Shown here: piece after piece, positions 23,000 through 27,450 of the stretch | How the letters are laid out: every line of letters starts with the position of its first letter | Position numbering within the stretch: position 1 is the first letter of the stretch | Source: JAAXZI01 sp045863575 | GTDB lineage: Bacteria > Planctomycetota > Phycisphaerae > UBA1845 > PWPN01 | Direction: 5' to 3' | Assembly (NCBI GenBank): GCA_045863575.1 | Contig: BTUC01000032.1 | Coordinates: 1 to 27,450 of the forward strand | Length of the DNA: 27,450 bases | Made by a program: the position numbers and the translations under genes | Notes under the pieces: model-generated | What the model saw: only the letters and a program-made list of their open reading frames with translations | Database searches by the model: none | What the model was told of the DNA's origin: nothing

Positions 23000-24763
23000 A
23001 TGCACGAGTGCCCCAGCGACGAACAGCTCGAGCGCCTGGCCAGCGGTCTGCCCACGCCCCAGGATGCGGAAACTCTGCGCGATCATCTCACCTCCTGTTC
23101 GGCCTGCCGCGAGGCCTACGAGGAATGGCGGGCGAATTTGCAGTTTGCCTCCACAGTGAAGGAGGCGCTGGGTGACGGCAGTTCACTGAGACCGGTAACC
23201 CGATCAGGCGGTCTCCCATCCGCAACCCTGCCTGTCGAGACGGCCAGCATTGCTGGTTACGAGATCCAGGAGGAAATCCATCGGGGAGCCCAGGGCATTG
23301 TCTGCCGGGCAATTCAGAAATCGAACGGCCGGCCCATCGCGCTCAAGTTGTTCCAGGATAACGCCTTGACCAGCGAAGCCAGCCGCCGCCGCTTCGACCG
23401 CGAGATCGAGCTGGCCCGCAGCCTGCACCACGCCAACATCATCCGTGTCTGCGATTCGGGCATCACGCCCGCGGGGGTCCACTATTACGCGATGGAGTAC
23501 GTGGCGGGCCTGCCGCTGCACCACTATGCCTGGGACCATCACCTGGGTCTGGAGGGGGTGCTCGAGCTGTTCCTGTCGGTCTGCGACGCGGTGAATTACG
23601 CTCACCAGCGCGGCGTCATCCACCGCGACCTGAAGCCCTCGAACATTCTCGTGGACGCTTCCGGCACGCCGCGCGTGCTGGACTTCGGTCTGGCCAAGCA
23701 GACGGCTATGCCGGCCGAGACAGTCCTGTCCCTGACCGGCCAGATCTTCGGCACGCTGCCCTACATGTCGCCTGAGCAGGCCATGGGCCGTCACGACGCC
23801 GTCGACATCCGCACCGATGTGTACGCGCTGGGCGTCATTCTGTACCAGATCCTCACTGGCACGTTTCCTTACCCGGTCACCGGCCCCCTCACGGAAGTCC
23901 TCAACCACATCGCCCAGACGCCGCCTGCCCCGCCGCGCAAGGCATGGACCCAGGAGGCGGGCATCCATCGCGTGGGGCAAAAGGGGACGCAACTCTTCTC
24001 GTCGATCCGGTTGGCCTGGCCGGGCAGCCCGCCCGCCGAAGCCGTCTCCGATCCCTGTCCCATCGACGAGGAGGTGGAGACGATTCTGCTCAAGGCCCTG
24101 GCCAAGGATCCGCAGCGGCGTTACCCCAACGTGGCCATGTTCATGCAGGACCTCGCCCGGCGCCTGCGGGGTGAACCGATCGAGGCCCGTCGCGAGGCGC
24201 GGTTCGCCGTGCTCACCCGTGCACTCGCCCGCTACAAGGCCGTGGCCGCATTGGCCGGCACCGCTCTGCTGATCATCGGCCTGCTGGCGGTGGCCCTCGC
24301 GTGGATGTACGAGGCGCAACGCAGCGAACGCGAGAAAGCCAGCGCCGATCGCGCCCGCGCCATTCAGGCCCAGGCCCAACTGGCCGTCGCCCTGCTCAAG
24401 CTCGGTGACCGTGCCGTCGATGACGGCCAGGAAGAAGAGGCGCTGGGTCAATACCTGGCGGCGTTGGCCATCAACGAACACCTGGCGGCCGCCAACCTGA
24501 CCGACCTGGAGGCGCAGGACCGGCTAGCCGAAGGCCTGCTGCGACTGGGGGACCTGAGCCGCCGGCGAGACCCGGCCCGCGCGGCTTACTACTACCGATG
24601 GCTGCTTCAGATCAGCGAGCAGCTAGTAGCGGCAGAAATGAGCAATCCGGGGTACCACCAACGGGTGGCAACGGCCCGCGGCCGACTGGAGCAGATGGGC
24701 ATCGGCACCGCCCCGGAACCGGGTTTGGCCGCCGAGCCGGCCCGCCCGGGAGGTCAGCCATGA
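23000..24763 (+). CDS. Zinc-finger/Ser-Thr protein kinase fusion with TM segment and helical C-terminus
   Basis: The 587-residue protein begins with an anti-sigma-type zinc finger (C4, H29, C33, C36 in HLTSCSAC). A Hanks-type kinase (about 86-390) follows: ATP loop RGAQGIV (95-101), K116 in IALKL, HRDLKPSN (208-215), DFG (228-230) and GTLPYMSPEQ (251-260). A single membrane helix spans about 414-436, and a TPR-like helical domain lies outside (about 440-565). The zinc finger and kinase would sense from the membrane and may hold the sigma factor encoded upstream. Inside the kinase lies an odd insert (about 308-352). Part of it, VGQKGTQLFSS, is encoded by a copy of a spacer repeat. It overlaps the next gene as ATGA. 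Confidence 0.93.
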   Translation: MHECPSDEQLERLASGLPTPQDAETLRDHLTSCSACREAYEEWRANLQFASTVKEALGDGSSLRPVTRSGGLPSATLPVETASIAGYEIQEEIHRGAQGIVCRAIQKSNGRPIALKLFQDNALTSEASRRRFDREIELARSLHHANIIRVCDSGITPAGVHYYAMEYVAGLPLHHYAWDHHLGLEGVLELFLSVCDAVNYAHQRGVIHRDLKPSNILVDASGTPRVLDFGLAKQTAMPAETVLSLTGQIFGTLPYMSPEQAMGRHDAVDIRTDVYALGVILYQILTGTFPYPVTGPLTEVLNHIAQTPPAPPRKAWTQEAGIHRVGQKGTQLFSSIRLAWPGSPPAEAVSDPCPIDEEVETILLKALAKDPQRRYPNVAMFMQDLARRLRGEPIEARREARFAVLTRALARYKAVAALAGTALLIIGLLAVALAWMYEAQRSEREKASADRARAIQAQAQLAVALLKLGDRAVDDGQEEEALGQYLAALAINEHLAAANLTDLEAQDRLAEGLLRLGDLSRRRDPARAAYYYRWLLQISEQLVAAEMSNPGYHQRVATARGRLEQMGIGTAPEPGLAAEPARPGGQP

Positions 24764-25686
24764 GCTCCCGGGGCCTAAGCGGATGGGTAATCTGGCGATC
24801 GGAGAGGCTTCACGCCACAACGGCCGGTACGGAGGCCGGCCGCTACCAACCTGGTGATCGTCGACTGGACGGAATGCTGGCGCGCCGACAAAGGGGTGGC
24901 CAGGGGCGCCGAGCAGGCCACGAGACCACCAGCCGCGGCATGACGCTGATTGAGGTGCTGTTCGTAGTTGCGACCCTCGCGCTGCTGGTGGCCATTCTGC
25001 TGCCCGCGCTGAGCAATGCCCGCCAACAGACCGCGTCGGTGAAATGCCAATCGAACCTGCGGCAACTCGCCATCTCCTGGCATCAGTTCCTTGATGCCCA
25101 CAAAGGCCGCTTCCCCCGGGGGCCGACGATGCAGATTGACTACGGCGGCAAACAGGGCACGAAAGACCTCGTAGAGAACCAGCCGGTGTCCAAGCCGCTC
25201 AACCCGACGTTGAAGCTCCCGCTGGTGACCACCAGCGGCGCGGAGATCTTTCAGTGCCCCTCCGATCGGGGAACGCCCGATGACAAGGGGGGCATCACCA
25301 GTTGCTTTGACTACTACGGCACCAGCTATAAGGCCAATCCGATCCTCATCGGCCCCTTGTTCCTGCCCACGACTACCCTGGACCCCTGTTACAACCTGAT
25401 CAAGAACGCGGCTGAGCAGCTCAAGAGCTTCACGCGTGACCAGATCGCCAACCCCTCGCGCGTCCTGCTCAAAGGCGACTTCGGATGGGAGGACGCCTGG
25501 AACTACGCCAGCACCACCCGCTCCGAGTGGCACAAGCGGCCCGACAGCCACAACATCGCCTTCATGGATGGCCACAGCGCATTTACACTCATCCGCAAAG
25601 GCTTTTACACCACCGGCGATTACACGGTCCTGCCGTTCAAGAGCCTACAGGCCGAGTCCACCAAGTATCAGCGGGCTCCGAAGTAG
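24760..25686 (+). CDS. Prepilin-type (pseudopilin) protein with C-terminal DG motif
   Basis: A type IV prepilin/pseudopilin signature, SRG|MTLIEVLFVVATLALL, has cleavage at G60|M61 and E65 at mature position 5. A hydrophobic helix and an extracytoplasmic domain follow, with several cysteines and, near the end, SHNIAFMDGH, close to the H-x9-DG ending of planctomycete pseudopilin-like proteins. Type II-like secretion or pilus-like assembly is expected. The ATG at 24760 has GGGAGG six bases upstream and overlaps the kinase stop. That start gives a 60-residue leader, long for the family, and runs through a palindromic repeat. An ATG at 24874 would give a normal 22-residue leader, so the start is uncertain. 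Confidence 0.85.
   Translation: MSSRGLSGWVIWRSERLHATTAGTEAGRYQPGDRRLDGMLARRQRGGQGRRAGHETTSRGMTLIEVLFVVATLALLVAILLPALSNARQQTASVKCQSNLRQLAISWHQFLDAHKGRFPRGPTMQIDYGGKQGTKDLVENQPVSKPLNPTLKLPLVTTSGAEIFQCPSDRGTPDDKGGITSCFDYYGTSYKANPILIGPLFLPTTTLDPCYNLIKNAAEQLKSFTRDQIANPSRVLLKGDFGWEDAWNYASTTRSEWHKRPDSHNIAFMDGHSAFTLIRKGFYTTGDYTVLPFKSLQAESTKYQRAPK
24821..24846. repeat. CGGCCGG...AGGCCGGCCGCTAC palindromic repeat, copy 2
   Basis: CGGCCGGTACGG then AGGCCGGCCGCTACC matches the copy at 15813-15840 with two or three differences and one indel. It lies within the leader-coding part of the prepilin-type gene if the 24760 start is used, or in a short spacer if 24874 is used. Confidence 0.7.
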
Positions 25687-25859
25687 TTGGCAAAGTTCGC
25701 CGCTTGCTTTTTGCTTTTTTCGAGGCCGATGGCCATCGATGAGCGCAAAGAACTTGGAGGCGGCGAGGGCTTGGGTCGCGGAGGAGGCGCTCGCTTCCAT
25801 GAGACGTGGGGGCTGTAATGATGTCGGGGAGTTCGTTGGCTGCCCAGCCCCCACCCTGG

Positions 25860-25892
25860 CCCTCCCCCGGAGTACCGGGGGAGGGAATTTAT
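25860..25892. terminator. Perfect 11-bp hairpin between convergent genes
   Basis: CCCTCCCCCGG (25860-25870), an AGTA loop, and CCGGGGGAGGG (25875-25885), followed by AATTTAT on the plus strand. Placed between the prepilin-type gene and the convergent dehydrogenase, it can end both transcripts. The T tract is short, and the sequence also has the look of a dispersed spacer repeat, so terminator function is only likely. Confidence 0.55.
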
Positions 25893-26891
25893 CTACCTGC
25901 GCAGACAATGAGTGTTGACGCAGTTGCGCGGCGGTTCGCCGCGGAGAACGCGGGCAACTTCGCGGGCGCCCTTGGCGCGCATCTCGACGAGAGCGCCCTC
26001 CGAGTAGAAGGCCGAGTGCGGCGTGAGCACGAGGTTGACCGGGCGCTCCCGCCGCTCGCGCCACAGGGCGATGAGCGGCAGATCGGGGGTCGGCGGCTCG
26101 ACCGGCAGGACGTCGATGCCCGCGGCCGCGATCCGCTCGGAGCGAAGGGCCTCGGCCAGGGCGTCCGTATCCACGACGGCGCCACGGGCGGTGTTGACCA
26201 GGATGGCGTGCGGTTTCATCTTTGAGAGGGCGGCGGCGTCGATCAGGCGGCGGGTCTCTGACGTCAGCGGCACATGAAGAGACACGACGTCGCTTTCCCG
26301 CAACAGCGTGTCCAGATCGGCCATCTGCACGCCGACGGCCTTATCTATACCAGCAGGGATATACGGATCGCAGGCCAGTACGCGCATCTTGAGGGCCTTG
26401 GCCCGCATGGCCGTGGCCGTTCCGGTACGACCCAGGCCGACAATGCCCATGGTCGCCTCTGAAAGACGGAAGGCGGGCCGGACGGCCAAATAGTTCCAAG
26501 GCGCCAGCGGCTCGCGCAGCCGCCGCTCGGCCAGCAGCAACCCACGGTGGCAGGCCAGCATGAGGGCAATGGCATGGTCCGCCACTTCATCCACGCCATA
26601 ATCAGGCACGTTGCATACGGGAATCCCCCGCCGCCCGGCCGCTTGAAGGTCGACGTTGTCGTAACCCACGCCGCAGCGGACGATGACGCGGCAGCGGTCC
26701 AGCACGTCGATGACCGTCGAGGGAATGGTCACCTCATGGAAGACCAGCAGAGCATCGGCGTCATTGACTCGCCCGATCAACGCCTCAGGCGACCGGGCGC
26801 GCAAACACTCGACGCGCGCGAGGCTGCCGATTTCGGCTTCCTCGATGTCGATAGGCGGGGACATGTAGTCCGTCAGATAGACTGTAGCCAT
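25893..26891 (-). CDS. CtBP-like D-2-hydroxyacid dehydrogenase
   Basis: The 332-residue protein is an NAD-dependent D-isomer 2-hydroxyacid dehydrogenase of the C-terminal-binding-protein subgroup. Visible are VRCGVGYDNVD (71-81), the NAD motif GIVGLGRTG (149-157) with D175 as ribose ligand, and the catalytic trio R236 in NTARGAVVD, E265 in LPVEPP and H292 in TPHSAFYSE. The SAFYSE stretch and the closing REVARVLRGEPPRNCVN are typical of CtBP-like bacterial members. It would reduce 2-keto acids or oxidise 2-hydroxy acids in the cytoplasm; the substrate is unknown. The start at 26891 is chosen for its AAGGTG upstream and because the fold begins there. Confidence 0.9.
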   Translation of the reverse strand: MATVYLTDYMSPPIDIEEAEIGSLARVECLRARSPEALIGRVNDADALLVFHEVTIPSTVIDVLDRCRVIVRCGVGYDNVDLQAAGRRGIPVCNVPDYGVDEVADHAIALMLACHRGLLLAERRLREPLAPWNYLAVRPAFRLSEATMGIVGLGRTGTATAMRAKALKMRVLACDPYIPAGIDKAVGVQMADLDTLLRESDVVSLHVPLTSETRRLIDAAALSKMKPHAILVNTARGAVVDTDALAEALRSERIAAAGIDVLPVEPPTPDLPLIALWRERRERPVNLVLTPHSAFYSEGALVEMRAKGAREVARVLRGEPPRNCVNTHCLRR

Positions 26892-26914
26892 TCGGTGCAC
26901 CTTCTGCGTTATTC

Positions 26915-27030
26915 GACAAGGGGACAAGGGGACCGGGAGACAAGGAGAAGAGACGCTCTCTTCACCGCAGCCCTATAGGTCTCCGGCTTGCCCCTTCTCC
27001 TTGTCCCCTTGTCGCCTTGTCTCCTGGTCC
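26915..27030. repeat. Inverted pair of GGGGACAAG-type arrays
   Basis: The left arm (26915-26950) is built of GACAAGGGG/GGAGACAAGG units. The right arm (26994-27030) is the reverse complement, built of CCTTGTCCCC/CCTTGTCTCC units. About 43 nt separate the arms. They can form a stem of about 36 bp with mismatches. No gene is supported in 26892-27052. Confidence 0.7.
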
Positions 27031-27052
27031 ATATCCCCTACGCCACCAGGCC

Positions 27053-27450
27053 TCACTTGATCTTCAGACTCTCCCACAAAGCCGCCTCCGCCTTGGTGAA
27101 GTTCTGGAACGTCTGCTGGAGCGCATCGCGGATTTCGATGAGCTGATCGTCGCCGGCGGGCTGCGTGCCCAGGTCACCGCCGGTCATGGCTTCGATGCGC
27201 ACCACCGCATCGTCCAGCCGGGTGGCGGCCTCGGAGAACGAGCGGGCCGCGTCGAAGATGTTTGCCTGGGCCGCCTCTTCGACGGTGGGCTGGTAGAAGA
27301 GCCGCCACGGGCTTCGGCGGATTTCCTTGCTGGCCGCCTTGAGGTGGTCGGAGGTCTCCTTCATGTTGCCGATCATCCGGCCGAGCTGCTCCTGGTTGAG
27401 CACAATGATTTCGCGGGTAGAGGCGGTGATCACGTTAATGTCGCGCAGCG
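27053..27450 (-). CDS. C-terminal part of a probable MlaD/MCE family protein (runs off the window)
   Basis: Only the last 132 or so residues are visible. The frame stays open to the window edge (LRDINVITASTREI...). The GTG at 27433 is therefore probably an internal codon and not the start. The sequence is helical with long amphipathic stretches (MIGNMKETSDHLKAASKEIRR), then SPWRLFYQPTVEE and a second helical part ending in EAALWESLKIK. This matches the tail of MlaD/MCE proteins that carry lipids between membranes, where IRRSPWRL-type motifs follow the helices. Without the MCE domain itself the call is tentative. Confidence 0.6.
   Translation of the reverse strand, partial: LRDINVITASTREIIVLNQEQLGRMIGNMKETSDHLKAASKEIRRSPWRLFYQPTVEEAAQANIFDAARSFSEAATRLDDAVVRIEAMTGGDLGTQPAGDDQLIEIRDALQQTFQNFTKAEAALWESLKIK

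Overview
The window looks like a piece of a high-GC planctomycete chromosome, probably Phycisphaerae-like. This is inferred from gene types and not from any search. The pointers are: an ECF sigma factor beside a zinc-finger/Ser-Thr kinase fusion; a prepilin-type protein with a C-terminal DG motif; a membrane protein ending in a CxxCGYD...CPECG zinc ribbon; a TAT-exported aldo/keto reductase; a formylglycine-enzyme-like lipoprotein; and spacers full of short palindromic repeats. A run of 10 N at 7906-7915 shows this is a draft assembly. 

Layout. 1-6.3 kb: tRNA-Val(CAC) and rpiA (minus strand), a Gfo/Idh/MocA oxidoreductase (minus) divergent from a large secreted glycoside hydrolase family 2 enzyme (plus), then a small zinc-ribbon gene between two inverted hexamer arrays. 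6.3-9.9 kb: a B12-binding radical SAM protein (minus, split by the N run) divergent from murA. 9.9-12.5 kb: a promoter, two envelope lipoprotein genes (a coiled-coil protein and a SUMF1-type protein with an odd cysteine ladder) and a strong terminator. 12.5-15.9 kb: a repeat-rich spacer, the aldo/keto reductase, and a secreted HEAT-like protein. 15.9-18 kb: hldE-gmhA, overlapping by one base, for ADP-heptose synthesis. 18.2-19.1 kb: three small minus-strand genes (Phd/YefM-like antitoxin, small coiled-coil protein, DUF6932-type nucleotidyltransferase) that look like an accessory toxin-antitoxin-like island. 19.2-20.8 kb: pyrR-pyrB. 20.8-22.1 kb: the zinc-ribbon membrane protein and an antitoxin whose PIN toxin partner has lost its N-terminus. 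22.2-25.7 kb: ECF sigma, zinc-finger/kinase and prepilin-type genes in one apparent operon. 25.9-27.45 kb: a CtBP-like D-2-hydroxyacid dehydrogenase and the end of a probable MlaD/MCE protein that runs off the window. 

How the genes fit together. Most of the window is housekeeping: pentose phosphate, peptidoglycan, LPS heptose and pyrimidine synthesis. The accessory signal is in three places. The first is the sigma/kinase/pseudopilin operon. The second is the small toxin-antitoxin-like genes. The third is the spacers: three of them carry degenerate short tandem repeats with unrelated unit sequences, each arranged as two facing arms, and several others carry hairpins of shared families. One repeat-like segment appears inside the kinase reading frame and another inside the prepilin leader, so repeats may be entering coding sequence. 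Candidate promoters of the TTGNNN-(16-18)-TANNNT type can be placed before the tRNA, GH2, lipoprotein, hldE, pyrR and sigma transcription units.
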